Shown piece after piece: positions 1 through 7,243 of a stretch of DNA of 64,000 bases; within the stretch, counting starts at the first letter, position 1; each line of letters begins with the position of its first letter. The notes beneath the pieces were generated by a model that did not search any database, was not told the DNA's origin, and saw only the letters and a program-made list of their open reading frames with translations. This DNA comes from Pseudomonadota bacterium (GTDB taxonomy: Bacteria; Pseudomonadota; Gammaproteobacteria; Steroidobacterales; Woeseiaceae), in contig JADFNS010000015.1 of the NCBI GenBank assembly GCA_022563255.1, positions 1 through 64,000 on the forward strand. The letters run 5' to 3'. The position numbers and the translations under genes are program-made.

Positions 1-311
1 TCTTCACCTACAACGGCAAGCGAATCCGGAAGATGAACACTGCAGCGTGGCGGAAGGGACGGTTAAGAGCGGGGTTGCCGCAGGTCCGGGTGCATGATCT
101 CAAACACACGTTTGGCCGCCGATTAAGGGCTGCCGGGGTGTCGTTTGAGGACAGGCAGGATTTGCTGGGACACCGCTCGGGAAGGATCACAACCCACTAC
201 TCAGCAGCTGAATTAGGCAATTTGTTATCGGCTGCTAACCGAGTGGTTGGGGAGGGGTCACGCAAAACTCCCGCACTGTTCGTTTTAAAGAAAAAAGCAG
301 CTAGCGCCTGA
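1..311 (+). CDS. Tyrosine recombinase (integrase), C-terminal fragment
   Basis: The reading frame is already open at position 3, so the gene is cut by the window edge; the ATG at 33 is internal. The visible ~100 residues hold the C-terminal catalytic core of a tyrosine recombinase: HDLKHTF (the H-x-x-R box, with Lys where Arg is usual), LLGH (second catalytic His) and THY with the nucleophile Tyr in ITTHYSAAE. Such enzymes catalyse site-specific integration of phages and genomic islands. The gene reads toward the 3' end of tRNA-Arg, which starts 33 bp further on. This is the usual layout of an element integrated in a tRNA 3' end, with the rest of the element lying left of the window. A degenerate remnant is equally possible, because the N-terminal part is not visible. 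Confidence 0.8.
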   Translation, partial: FTYNGKRIRKMNTAAWRKGRLRAGLPQVRVHDLKHTFGRRLRAAGVSFEDRQDLLGHRSGRITTHYSAAELGNLLSAANRVVGEGSRKTPALFVLKKKAASA

Positions 312-343
312 GGCACTAACTGCTTGATCTAACTTCGAAAAGT

Positions 344-420
344 TGGCGCGCCCGGAGAGATTCGAACTCCCGACCGCTCGGTTCGTAGCCGAGTACTCTA
401 TCCAGCTGAGCTACGGGCGC
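344..420 (-). tRNA. tRNA-Arg (anticodon ACG)
   Basis: On the minus strand a full cloverleaf can be read. The acceptor is GCGCCCG/CGGGCGC with discriminator G and an encoded CCA (344-346). The D-arm begins TAGCTCAGCTGG, the anticodon loop is CTACGAA giving ACG, and the T-arm contains GTTCGAATC. Length is 77 nt including CCA. The A at position 34 is normally edited to inosine by TadA, so it reads CGU, CGC and CGA. In Escherichia the equivalent argV genes lie just after serV and csrA; the same order is kept here except for the reductase gene in between. A matched promoter lies at 471-499. Confidence 0.95.
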
Positions 421-470
421 ATTGTCTGGTGTTTGGGAGAACTGATGCCCGCCCTGTCGAACGGTCGCAC

Positions 471-499
471 ATAGTACTCATAGTCATTATGGACGTAAA
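471..499 (-). promoter_or_regulatory. Sigma-70-type promoter for tRNA-Arg
   Basis: Minus strand: -35 TTTACG (494-499), exactly 17 bp spacer, -10 TACTAT (471-476), followed by a GC-rich discriminator starting GTGCG. The tRNA 5' end is about 50 bp downstream. The same arrangement (TTTAC, 17 bp, TACTAT, GTGCG) occurs in front of the tRNA-Ser genes. GC-rich discriminators are typical of stringently controlled stable-RNA promoters; that control is inference here. Confidence 0.6.
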
Positions 500-521
500 G
501 AACTTCCGGGCGAATGGGGAG

Positions 522-1553
522 CTATTCTTCGTCTCCGGTAAGTCCCAAACGCTTGTGCATAATCGGGCTCGTGGTCGTGTACTGGACATGCACTTTTTTG
601 CCCGGCTCAACGCGCTGCTTTATCGCGTAAGCTGCCAGGGCAGCCTCGTGGAAGCCGCACAAAATAAGCTTCTTTTTACCCGGGTAATAATTGATATCAC
701 CGATCGCGTAGATACCGGATGTTGAGGTTTCGAACCGCTCGGTGTCCACGTTTATCGTCTTGCGGTTGATATCGAGGCCCCATTCTGCGATCGGACCGAG
801 TTTGGGTGCCAGGCCGAAAAATACCAGCGCATGATCCGCCGCCACCTCGAATGTTTCGCCGGCCTTATTCGCAACAATCACCGATTCCAGTGCGTTTTCG
901 TCTCCCAGCAATTCTGTGACTTTTGCGTTCTCAATGAGATCCATATCGCCACTTGCAACCAGTCGGCGCATCGCGGCCATCGTGGCACCAACCGCGCGAT
1001 ATTCGTCACGGCGATGAACCAGCGTTACTCGCCTGGCGATCGGCACGAGTTTCAGAACCCAATCCAGCGCAGAATCGCCACCACCGAGCACGACAAGATT
1101 CTTGCCTTTGAATTGTTGCGATTCTTTTACGCGATAGTGGACGCAGTTTACTGCGACTGCGTCGATACCGGTTGCACGCAGCGCCCGCGGTTGAAACGAT
1201 CCAACGCCTGCCGCGATCACGACGGCCTTGGCCAGAAACTCCGTGCCGTTGTCCGTTTCCAGATAGAATCCGTCGCCTTCAGGCCGAACCACTGCGAGCT
1301 CCTCGCCAAGGTGCATGCCAGCACCAAACGGTTTGATCTGCTGCAACAGGTTTTCGGTAAGTACCTCACCCGTACACACCGGAATTCCCGGTATGTCATA
1401 GATCGGCTTGTCGGGATAGAGCTCGGAACACTGACCACCGGGCTGGCGAATCGAATCCACAACTTCGGCTTTGAGGCCGAGCAGACCGAGCTCAAATACC
1501 TGGAATAAACCGCAGGGACCAGCGCCGATGACGACAACATCTGTATTGATCAA
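522..1553 (-). CDS. Thioredoxin-reductase-like ferredoxin-NADP reductase
   Basis: The 343-residue product is a two-dinucleotide-binding flavoprotein: FAD motif GAGPCG (residues 10-15), NADPH motif GGGDSA (157-162) followed by HRR (180-182), and the second FAD motif GIYAIGD (280-286). The CxxC redox pair of true thioredoxin reductases is absent. That fits the TrxB-like ferredoxin/flavodoxin-NADP+ reductase family, which passes electrons from NADPH to ferredoxin or flavodoxin. The start is a TTG preceded by AAGGA at a good distance. The gene sits between tRNA-Ser and tRNA-Arg, where many relatives have nothing. It could be co-transcribed with the upstream tRNA-Ser genes, since no terminator is visible in the 66-bp gap. 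Confidence 0.88.
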   Translation of the reverse strand: MINTDVVVIGAGPCGLFQVFELGLLGLKAEVVDSIRQPGGQCSELYPDKPIYDIPGIPVCTGEVLTENLLQQIKPFGAGMHLGEELAVVRPEGDGFYLETDNGTEFLAKAVVIAAGVGSFQPRALRATGIDAVAVNCVHYRVKESQQFKGKNLVVLGGGDSALDWVLKLVPIARRVTLVHRRDEYRAVGATMAAMRRLVASGDMDLIENAKVTELLGDENALESVIVANKAGETFEVAADHALVFFGLAPKLGPIAEWGLDINRKTINVDTERFETSTSGIYAIGDINYYPGKKKLILCGFHEAALAAYAIKQRVEPGKKVHVQYTTTSPIMHKRLGLTGDEE

Positions 1554-1619
1554 TTATCTATGTCCTTGGCTGCGACGCCAGATAGAGTGCCCGGCGAGGA
1601 GTTCGTGTCACGGGGAATG

Positions 1620-1710
1620 TGGCGGAGAGAGAGGGATTCGAACCCTCGAAGGGGTATTAGCCCTTACTCCCTTAGCAGGGGAGCGCTTTCGACCACTCAG
1701 CCATCTCTCC
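1620..1710 (-). tRNA. tRNA-Ser (anticodon GCT), intact copy
   Basis: A 91-nt class II tRNA on the minus strand. The acceptor is GGAGAGA/TCTCTCC with discriminator G and encoded CCA (1620-1622). The anticodon loop CTGCTAA gives GCT (Ser AGC/AGU codons). There is a long variable arm and a T-arm GAGGGTTCGAATCCCTC. It corresponds to serV of Escherichia, also next to csrA. A second, interrupted copy lies directly upstream (1738-1968). The only promoter I can see (2013-2041) precedes that broken copy, so both are probably made as one precursor. Confidence 0.95.
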
Positions 1711-1750
1711 GTTCTGTTCTGCATCTTCGCGTATCCACCGAGAGAGGGAT

Positions 1751-1817
1751 GGATTCGCTCACTTCGTTCACTCTCCCCTACGGGGCGCCTTCGGCGTCCA
1801 AAACGCTGCGCGTTTTG
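1751..1817 (-). repeat. Hairpin insertion element, copy 1 (in tRNA T-loop)
   Basis: Read on the minus strand, the 67-bp insert follows directly after TTCGA of the T-loop. It opens with a perfect hairpin, CAAAACGC, loop GCA, GCGTTTTG. Next come GACGC, a GC-rich short palindrome around CCCCGTAGGGG, and a tail GAGTGAACGAAGTGAGCG. It encodes nothing. It shares its opening hairpin design, the GACGC linker and the CCGTAGGG core with copy 2. Confidence 0.75.
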
Positions 1818-1866
1818 TCGAACCCTCGAAGGGGTATTAGCCCTTACTCCCTTAGCAGGGGAGCGC

Positions 1867-1946
1867 GTTGACTCGCGGCTAACGCCCCTCGCCCTACGGG
1901 CGCTTTCGCTTCGCTGCAGCGTCCAAAATCGCCTGCGGCGATTTTG
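1867..1946 (-). repeat. Hairpin insertion element, copy 2 (in tRNA D-loop)
   Basis: Minus strand, 80 bp, directly after GGTCGA of the D-loop. It opens with a perfect 10-bp hairpin, arms CAAAATCGCC and GGCGATTTTG around the same GCA loop as copy 1. GACGC follows, then a central CCCGTAGGGCGAG and a tail containing GGCGTTAGCC. Copies 1 and 2 agree in the outer CAAAA/TTTTG of the hairpin, the loop, the linker and the CCGTAGGG core but differ in the stem centre and tail. They are related family members rather than a recent tandem duplication. Confidence 0.75.
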
Positions 1947-2012
1947 TCGACCACTCAGCCATCTCTCCCATTTAATCGATCCATGAGGCCTTTGGCCCCG
2001 CGCGGGCCGCAC

Positions 2013-2041
2013 ATAGTACTGTCAGTACTACATGAGGTAAA
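2013..2041 (-). promoter_or_regulatory. Sigma-70-type promoter for the tRNA-Ser genes
   Basis: Minus strand: -35 TTTACC (2036-2041), 17-bp spacer, -10 TACTAT (2013-2018), discriminator GTGCGGCCCGCG. The spacer and -10 also form a perfect inverted repeat TAGTACTG/CAGTACTA around position 2022. The layout matches the tRNA-Arg promoter at 471-499 base for base at the key positions. Confidence 0.6.
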
Positions 2042-2067
2042 GCCGTATTCCAGCTATTTGGGACCGA

Positions 2068-2268
2068 TCAGGTTTCTTCAGAATCGGGCGTCGCCGCCGC
2101 CGCTTTTTCCTTCTGAATCCGCTCGTAGATCTCTTCCCGGTGAACGGCAATGTCTTTGGGTGCACTGATCCCTATCCGGACCTGGTTTCCTTTGACCCCC
2201 AAGACGGTGATCGTTATATCGTTCCCGATCATGACCGCCTCGCCCGCTCGTCGCGTCAGAATCAGCAT
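2068..2268 (-). CDS. csrA: CsrA/RsmA, carbon storage regulator
   Basis: The 66-residue product begins [15 protein letters not shown] and continues with the [13 protein letters not shown] core, the compact beta-strand dimer of CsrA. This RNA-binding protein recognises GGA in hairpin loops, usually repressing translation at the Shine-Dalgarno, and controls carbon metabolism, motility and biofilm. Length and position (between alaS and tRNA-Ser) are typical for gammaproteobacteria. The start is fixed by AGGAGTAGGAAG just upstream. Its own leader is rich in GGA motifs, suggesting autoregulation. Confidence 0.97.
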   Translation of the reverse strand: MLILTRRAGEAVMIGNDITITVLGVKGNQVRIGISAPKDIAVHREEIYERIQKEKAAAATPDSEET

Positions 2269-2272
2269 GACT

Positions 2273-2326
2273 TCCTACTCCTGCCTGGAGGGGCTCCTGC
2301 CCCGTTCCTTTGCGCGTGTTACATCC
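2273..2326 (-). promoter_or_regulatory. csrA leader with CsrA-binding GGA motifs and an AGGA hairpin
   Basis: Within 60 nt upstream of the csrA start the minus strand carries five GGA motifs (on the plus strand, TCC at 2324-2326, 2306-2308, 2295-2297, 2279-2281, 2273-2275). The first is embedded in AAGGATGT, matching the 3' part of the known CsrA consensus. The third sits in the loop of a perfect hairpin GGGGC-AGGA-GCCCC (2290-2303), the ideal presentation for CsrA. The last two overlap the Shine-Dalgarno. A possible -10 TAGAAT lies at 2340-2345; I see no good -35. Confidence 0.6.
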
Positions 2327-2374
2327 TTAAACTGTTGTAATTCTAGCTGATTTTCATATCCGATGCCCAATGCG

Positions 2375-4981
2375 CTAGCCGAGGTGTTCTGCGACCCACT
2401 TGGGAACGGAGGCCAGCGCCTGATCGAGAGCCGCGGCATTGGTGCCGCCCGCCTGGGCGAAATCCGCCCGGCCGCCGCCTTTCCCGCCGACCTGCTCCGC
2501 CACCGGTTTAATCAGGTCGCCCGCCCGAATTTTGTCGATATTGTTCTTCGTGACCCCTGCCGCCAGATGGACTTTGTCACCATTCGCTGACCCCAGCACA
2601 ACCACGGCGTTTCCGAGCTTGTCCTTAAACCGATCAACCGCGTCACGCAGCGTCCTGGCATCGGCACCGTCCATGCGGACCGCGAGCACCTTGATGCCAG
2701 CGATCTCCTGTACCTTGTCGGAGTAATCCTTCGCTTGTCCTGTCACCAATGCCTGCTTGGCCGCGGCCAGTTCCTTTTCCAGACCCTTACTGCGCTGCAG
2801 CAGTTGTTCGACTTTCGCGGCACTTTGTTCGGGTTGGCTGCGCAGCATTTTAGCGAGCTCGTTGAGCGTACGCTGATTCGTGGCAATCCAGTCCATCGCC
2901 CCTGCTCCCGTCAACGCCTCAATGCGCCGCACGCCTGACGCCACACCGCCCTCGGACGTGATCTTGAAAACACCGATGTCGCCCGTGCGATCGACGTGCG
3001 TGCCGCCGCAAAGTTCGACCGAAAAATCACCGAAGCGCAGTACGCGCACCTTGTCCCCGTACTTTTCGCCAAACAATGCCATCGCACCCGACTCTATGGC
3101 CGCGTCGTAGCTCATAAGATCGGTGTCGGCTGTAACGTTCCTGCGAATTTCTGTATTCACAAGATCCTCGATTTCGGCGAGCTGCCCGGCCGTTACTCCT
3201 TCGTAATGCGAAAAGTCGAAACGCAGCCGGTCGGGCGCTACCAGTGAACCCTTCTGCGCGACGTGCTCGCCGAGAACCTGCCTGAGTGCCGCATGCATCA
3301 AATGCGTTGCCGAATGATTGAGCCGGATTGCCTGGCGACGCTCTGCATCTACGACAGCTTCCATCTTGTCGCCAACTTTAAGTTCGCCCTGCTCGACGCT
3401 GCCGAAATGAACGTTGGCCTTGCCACTCTTTTGCGTGTCTTCGACACGGAACAACTTGCCGTCACTGACGAGTATGCCCTCATCGCCAACCTGGCCGCCG
3501 CTCTCAGCGTAAAACGGTGTGGACGCAAGAATGACAGCGCCTTCATCAGCTGCTGCCAGAGAATCGACCGGCTTGCCATTCTTATATAAGGAGACGATCT
3601 TACTCGCGCCTTCGGTGCCGTCGTAACCCAGGAATTCGGTCTCGGCGTCGGTCTTTAGCATGTCGCCGCCAGCCGTACCAAACTTGCTGGCCGCCCGAGC
3701 GCGATCGCGCTGCTGCCCCATCGCCATCTCGAATCCGTCTTCATCAATGGTCAATCCGCGCTCGCGGGCAATATCCGCTGTCAGATCCATCGGAAAACCG
3801 TAGGTATCGTACAGCTTGAATACGATGTCGCCCGGAATTTGCTTGCCAGCCATCGCGGCGATCGCAGACTCCAGAATCTCCATGCCCTGATCCAGCGTCT
3901 GTGCGAAACGCAGCTCTTCTTTCTTGAGAACCTTTTCAACGTGTGCCCGCGCCTTGACGAGTTCCGGATAGGCGTCGCCCATCTCTTTAGCGAGTGGCGC
4001 CACAAGCTGGTGGAAAAACGCGTCGTCCGTGCCAAGTTTCTTGCCGTGACGAATCGCTCGGCGAATGATGCGGCGCAGCACATAGCCCCTGCCCTCGTTG
4101 CCCGGCAATACGCCATCGACAATCAGGAAAGAACACGCACGAATATGATCGGCAATGACGTTCAGAGAACTCGACCCGTCATTCTTGACGCCGAGCACCC
4201 TGGCAACGGCGATAATCAGGTTTGCGAACAGGTCGATCTCGTAGTTGGAGTGCACCCCCTGCATGACTGCGGCGATGCGCTCAAGGCCCATGCCCGTGTC
4301 GACCGAAGGCTTCGGCAATGGCACCAGTTCGCCAGCCGCCGTGCGGTCGTACTGCATGAAAACCAGATTCCAGATCTCGACGTAGCGATCACCGTGCTCG
4401 TCGGGTGAGCCCGGCGGACCGCCAGCCACATCGGCACCGTGATCGAAAAATATTTCACTGCACGGCCCGCACGGGCCGGTGTCGCCCATCGCCCAGAAAT
4501 TGTCTTTCTCACCAAGACGCGAGAACCGCGCCGGGTCGATCTTTATTTCCTTGAGCCAGACGTCGGCCGCTTCGTCATCCTCTTCATAGACAGTGACCCA
4601 GAGTTTTTCGGCGGGCAAGCCCAGCGTTTCAGTCAGAAATTCCCAGCTGTACTGAATCGCCTCGAGCTTGAAATAGTCGCCAAAGCTGAAATTACCGAGC
4701 ATTTCGAAGAACGTGTGATGGCGCGTCGTGTAGCCCACGTTTTCCAGATCATTGTGTTTGCCACCAGCGCGTACGCAGCGCTGTGAGGAGACCGCGCGCT
4801 TGTAACTGCGTGTGTCCTCGCCCAGAAACACATCTTTGAACTGCACCATGCCGGCATTCGTAAACAACAGCGTCGGGTCGTTTCCCGGCACCAATGGGGA
4901 ACTTGCAACGACCTCGTGGTCGTTATCACGGAAAAACGCCAGGAAAGCCTGGCGCAGCTCATTGCTCGTCATCGATTTCAT
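2375..4981 (-). CDS. alaS: Alanyl-tRNA synthetase
   Basis: Charges tRNA-Ala and edits mischarged Ser/Gly. From the ATG at 4981 the product is 868 residues, usual for AlaS. N-terminal class II core: [26 protein letters not shown] and [18 protein letters not shown] (motif 2 region), then [11 protein letters not shown] and GMGLER (motif 3). The editing domain shows the zinc ligands HSATHLMH and CGGTH. The C-Ala domain ends with [19 protein letters not shown] at 4993 extends the frame by four residues and an ATG at 4972 would shorten it by three; no strong Shine-Dalgarno decides between them. It lies between recX and csrA, as in Escherichia and Pseudomonas, but without the lysC gene that Pseudomonas has here. 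Confidence 0.97.
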   Translation of the reverse strand: MKSMTSNELRQAFLAFFRDNDHEVVASSPLVPGNDPTLLFTNAGMVQFKDVFLGEDTRSYKRAVSSQRCVRAGGKHNDLENVGYTTRHHTFFEMLGNFSFGDYFKLEAIQYSWEFLTETLGLPAEKLWVTVYEEDDEAADVWLKEIKIDPARFSRLGEKDNFWAMGDTGPCGPCSEIFFDHGADVAGGPPGSPDEHGDRYVEIWNLVFMQYDRTAAGELVPLPKPSVDTGMGLERIAAVMQGVHSNYEIDLFANLIIAVARVLGVKNDGSSSLNVIADHIRACSFLIVDGVLPGNEGRGYVLRRIIRRAIRHGKKLGTDDAFFHQLVAPLAKEMGDAYPELVKARAHVEKVLKKEELRFAQTLDQGMEILESAIAAMAGKQIPGDIVFKLYDTYGFPMDLTADIARERGLTIDEDGFEMAMGQQRDRARAASKFGTAGGDMLKTDAETEFLGYDGTEGASKIVSLYKNGKPVDSLAAADEGAVILASTPFYAESGGQVGDEGILVSDGKLFRVEDTQKSGKANVHFGSVEQGELKVGDKMEAVVDAERRQAIRLNHSATHLMHAALRQVLGEHVAQKGSLVAPDRLRFDFSHYEGVTAGQLAEIEDLVNTEIRRNVTADTDLMSYDAAIESGAMALFGEKYGDKVRVLRFGDFSVELCGGTHVDRTGDIGVFKITSEGGVASGVRRIEALTGAGAMDWIATNQRTLNELAKMLRSQPEQSAAKVEQLLQRSKGLEKELAAAKQALVTGQAKDYSDKVQEIAGIKVLAVRMDGADARTLRDAVDRFKDKLGNAVVVLGSANGDKVHLAAGVTKNNIDKIRAGDLIKPVAEQVGGKGGGRADFAQAGGTNAAALDQALASVPKWVAEHLG

Positions 4982-5012
4982 CGTGGTTTTCAACGACGCT
5001 AGTGTACGGGGT

Positions 5013-5510
5013 TTAAGCTCCTGTCGCCGCCTTGATATGATCTCGCTCGAAACCGCGATACTGCAGAAAGCGCATCTGCCGCGCCTTTGCCTTGAAGTCG
5101 ACTGGCCTGGCGTCGCCGAATTTCTTTAGGCGAACCTCGCAGGCAAGTTCGTCCCAGTCTGCCCCGGCCGCCTCGATCGCCTGCTTGATGCCGATGCTGT
5201 CGATACCACGCTGGCCCAACTCCGAACGCATGCGGACCGGACCCTTGCCTTGACTGATTCGCGATCGTACAAAGTTTGCGGCGAAGCGCTGGTCGCTTTG
5301 CAGTCCTGCTGCGGTCAATTCGACGATGGCCTGTTCGGCTACCTGACGCATGTAGCCTTTGTTGACGAGCTTGTTGACGAGCTCCGTCTGACCGTATTCC
5401 CGACGGGCGAGAAAAACCATGGCTTTTTTGCGGGCTTCAATCGCTGAAGAAAAACGATCTTCCTCCGCGGTGGAGAGAAGATCGCTGATTTCCTTATGCA
5501 GCTCGATCAT
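5013..5510 (-). CDS. recX: Regulatory protein RecX
   Basis: The 165-residue product has the RecX three-helix-repeat pattern: [14 protein letters not shown], then [27 protein letters not shown] and a C-terminal [11 protein letters not shown]. RecX binds RecA filaments and limits their extension. It follows recA by 25 bp, and that gap is filled by a REP hairpin. The ATG at 5510 has no clear Shine-Dalgarno because the hairpin occupies the position, so translation may depend on recA readthrough. The 30-odd bases between it and alaS hold no terminator. Confidence 0.93.
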   Translation of the reverse strand: MIELHKEISDLLSTAEEDRFSSAIEARKKAMVFLARREYGQTELVNKLVNKGYMRQVAEQAIVELTAAGLQSDQRFAANFVRSRISQGKGPVRMRSELGQRGIDSIGIKQAIEAAGADWDELACEVRLKKFGDARPVDFKAKARQMRFLQYRGFERDHIKAATGA

Positions 5511-5513
5511 GGG

Positions 5514-5539
5514 CTTCGCGCGCTAAGGCGCGCCCCTAC
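5514..5539 (-). repeat. REP element filling the recA-recX gap
   Basis: Minus strand: head GTAGGGGCGCGCC, loop TTA, then GCGCGCGAAGCCC. The GTAG head followed by a GC-rich hairpin is the signature of REP sequences mobilised by RAYT transposases. The TAG of the head is the recA stop codon. The hairpin could also act as a transcription attenuator between recA and recX, as the partial terminator does in Escherichia. No RAYT gene is in the window. Confidence 0.65.
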
Positions 5540-6582
5540 GCTTCGGCCGCGGCCTTTTCTTCGTCAGAATTATCGTCGACAACTTTTGTTTTTTCCGGCA
5601 ATAGTTTGGCGCGGATTTTTGCTTCGATCTCCTCGGCCATTTCAGGATGTGATTTTAAGAATTCGCGAACGTTTTCCTTGCCTTGGCCAATGCGATCGTC
5701 GCCGTAGCTGTACCACGAGCCTGACTTGTCTACGATGTCGTGCTGTACACCGAGATCGATAATCTCGCCCAGACGGCAAATGCCGTAACCGTACAGGATC
5801 TCAAACTCAGCCTGCTTGAACGGCGGCGCGATCTTGTTCTTGACGACTTTGACGCGCGTCTGGTTGCCGATCACTTCGTCACCCTTCTTGATGGCGCCGA
5901 TACGGCGGATGTCCAGGCGTACTGAGGCGTAAAATTTGAGTGCGTTGCCGCCCGTGGTGGTCTCAGGGTTGCCAAATATGACGCCAATTTTCATGCGAAT
6001 CTGGTTAATGAAGATAACCATTACGTTGGAACGTTTGATGTTGCCCGCCAGCTTTCTGAGCGCCTGCGACATTAAACGAGCCTGCAGGCCCATGTGCGTC
6101 TCACCCATCTCGCCCTCGATCTCAGCCTTGGGCGTCAGGGCCGCAACCGAGTCGATGACGATGATATCGATTGCACCGGAGCGCACCAGCATATCGGTGA
6201 TTTCCAGCGCCTGTTCGCCCGTATCCGGCTGCGATACCAGCAACTCGTTAACATTGACGCCCAGTTTCTCGGCGTAGTTGGGGTCGAGCGCGTGTTCCGC
6301 ATCGATAAAGGCTGCAGTACCACCTAATTTCTGGGCTTCGGCGATCACTTGCAACGTCAGCGTAGTCTTGCCGGATGACTCCGGACCGTAGATCTCGACC
6401 ACACGACCTTTCGGCAGTCCGCCGATGCCAAGAGCAACGTCCAGCCCGATAGAACCGGTGGATATGACATCGATATCCCTGAAGCTACTGTCATCTCCGA
6501 GGCGCATAACCGAGCCTTTTCCAAACTGTTTCTCGATCTGTCCTAAGGCCTGCGCGAGTGCTTTTTTCCGATTCTCATCCAT
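5536..6582 (-). CDS. recA: Recombinase RecA
   Basis: The 348-residue RecA polymerises on single-stranded DNA, catalyses strand exchange and triggers LexA cleavage. Visible signatures: Walker A GPESSGKT (66-73), LIDAEHALD-type Walker/Glu segment (FIDAEHALD), the DNA-binding L1/L2 region with [17 protein letters not shown], and an acidic C-terminal tail ([13 protein letters not shown]). The ATG at 6582 follows an A-rich stretch. A near-perfect LexA box lies 44 bp upstream. Its stop codon coincides with the GTAG head of a REP element. Confidence 0.98.
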   Translation of the reverse strand: MDENRKKALAQALGQIEKQFGKGSVMRLGDDSSFRDIDVISTGSIGLDVALGIGGLPKGRVVEIYGPESSGKTTLTLQVIAEAQKLGGTAAFIDAEHALDPNYAEKLGVNVNELLVSQPDTGEQALEITDMLVRSGAIDIIVIDSVAALTPKAEIEGEMGETHMGLQARLMSQALRKLAGNIKRSNVMVIFINQIRMKIGVIFGNPETTTGGNALKFYASVRLDIRRIGAIKKGDEVIGNQTRVKVVKNKIAPPFKQAEFEILYGYGICRLGEIIDLGVQHDIVDKSGSWYSYGDDRIGQGKENVREFLKSHPEMAEEIEAKIRAKLLPEKTKVVDDNSDEEKAAAEA

Positions 6583-6625
6583 TTTTTTGGTCCATTATAT
6601 TGCCCCATTTCGTTGCTATTGGGAT

Positions 6626-6645
6626 TACTGTTGATATACACAGTA
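6626..6645 (-). promoter_or_regulatory. LexA (SOS) box of recA
   Basis: TACTGTTGATATACACAGTA: CTG and CAG half sites exactly 10 bp apart, with TA flanks on both sides as in the Escherichia consensus. Placed 44-63 bp upstream of the recA start it would block the promoter until SOS induction. Confidence 0.9.
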
Positions 6646-6733
6646 TTATTCCATGAAACCCGCGCCAATGGGAGCTTCCGGGGCAGCTAATTTGTTGGCG
6701 AAGTGCCAAGAAACAGTAGAAAACTGCCGGAAG

Positions 6734-7243
6734 CTATTGTTTCAGCGGTAGGTAGCGGACCCCGCCAGGACCTGCAACGGACTCGATCAATTCGAAGCGG
6801 GACCACTGCGTCGCCGCTCGATGCGCCAAACGCTCCGTGGAAAAGGGTCGCGCCCCCCGTACCACCGTAATGTGCGGCCGGTAGGTACGATCGTCGGGCA
6901 TCACCCCAATATCCACGAGCACTTCGTTGAGCTTCGAAACGAGGGTCTGCAACTCAGCTGGCACTGTCGGGGACATCAGAGCGGCGATCTTCGGCCGCGG
7001 CCAGTACTCCAGCCGATTAAAGCTCAACTTAAACGGCTCAACCTGTATCCGACGCGCACTTTCGCGCAATTCGCCGATGCTGTCTTCCGGAAACTGACCG
7101 ACATACGCCAGCGTGACATGCCAGTTCCGCCGTTCGACGGGCTTGCCCTCGACCGTCTTGGCCACGACGTTGATGACGTCTCGCAACCGATCTCTTTGCC
7201 GATCGTCAGGCCACAACGCAAAAAACAAGGTCCTGGCGCTCAC
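6734..7243 (-). CDS. thpR: RNA 2',3'-cyclic phosphodiesterase (ThpR/LigT family)
   Basis: A 169-residue 2H phosphoesterase: the two catalytic H-x-T/S-x tetrapeptides are WHVTLAYVG near residue 42 and PHITVVRG near 123. The N-terminus LFFALWPDD is typical of the family, which opens 2',3'-cyclic phosphates in RNA and was first described as a 2'-5' RNA ligase. It starts with GTG, overlapping the stop of the cinA-type gene (GTGA), so it is translationally coupled and the last gene of a glycosyltransferase-pncC-thpR operon. Its link to those genes is not obvious from function. Confidence 0.88.
   Translation of the reverse strand: MSARTLFFALWPDDRQRDRLRDVINVVAKTVEGKPVERRNWHVTLAYVGQFPEDSIGELRESARRIQVEPFKLSFNRLEYWPRPKIAALMSPTVPAELQTLVSKLNEVLVDIGVMPDDRTYRPHITVVRGARPFSTERLAHRAATQWSRFELIESVAGPGGVRYLPLKQ

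Larger units (their letters stand above)
1738..1968 (-). pseudogene. Second tRNA-Ser(GCT) copy interrupted by two hairpin insertions
   Basis: From 1968 downwards the sequence matches the intact tRNA-Ser through the D-loop (...GGTCGA). It is then interrupted by 80 bp (1867-1946). It resumes through anticodon stem, GCT anticodon and variable arm (1818-1866) up to TTCGA of the T-loop. A second insertion of 67 bp (1751-1817) follows, then the rest of the T-stem and acceptor. Outside the insertions the copy is almost identical to the functional gene, but the last acceptor base pair is lost and no CCA is encoded (GGTGG instead). The interrupted copy lies closer to the promoter than the intact one. 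It is most simply a dead duplicate. Because both insertions fall in loops, the cloverleaf stems remain pairable, so an expanded or processed RNA cannot be excluded. Confidence 0.8.

Noticed and set aside
1738-1968. Group I intron or other self-splicing intron in the tRNA
   Set aside because: The inserts are 67 and 80 bp, far too short, lie outside the anticodon loop and show no intron core.
1608-2012. A 134-codon frame across the tRNA-Ser region
   Set aside because: It consists of translated tRNA and hairpin repeats; the repeated peptide SPAKGVRANTPSRVR is tRNA sequence.
5013-5013. Intrinsic terminator between recX and alaS
   Set aside because: The short gap 4982-5012 has no stable stem with a T run.
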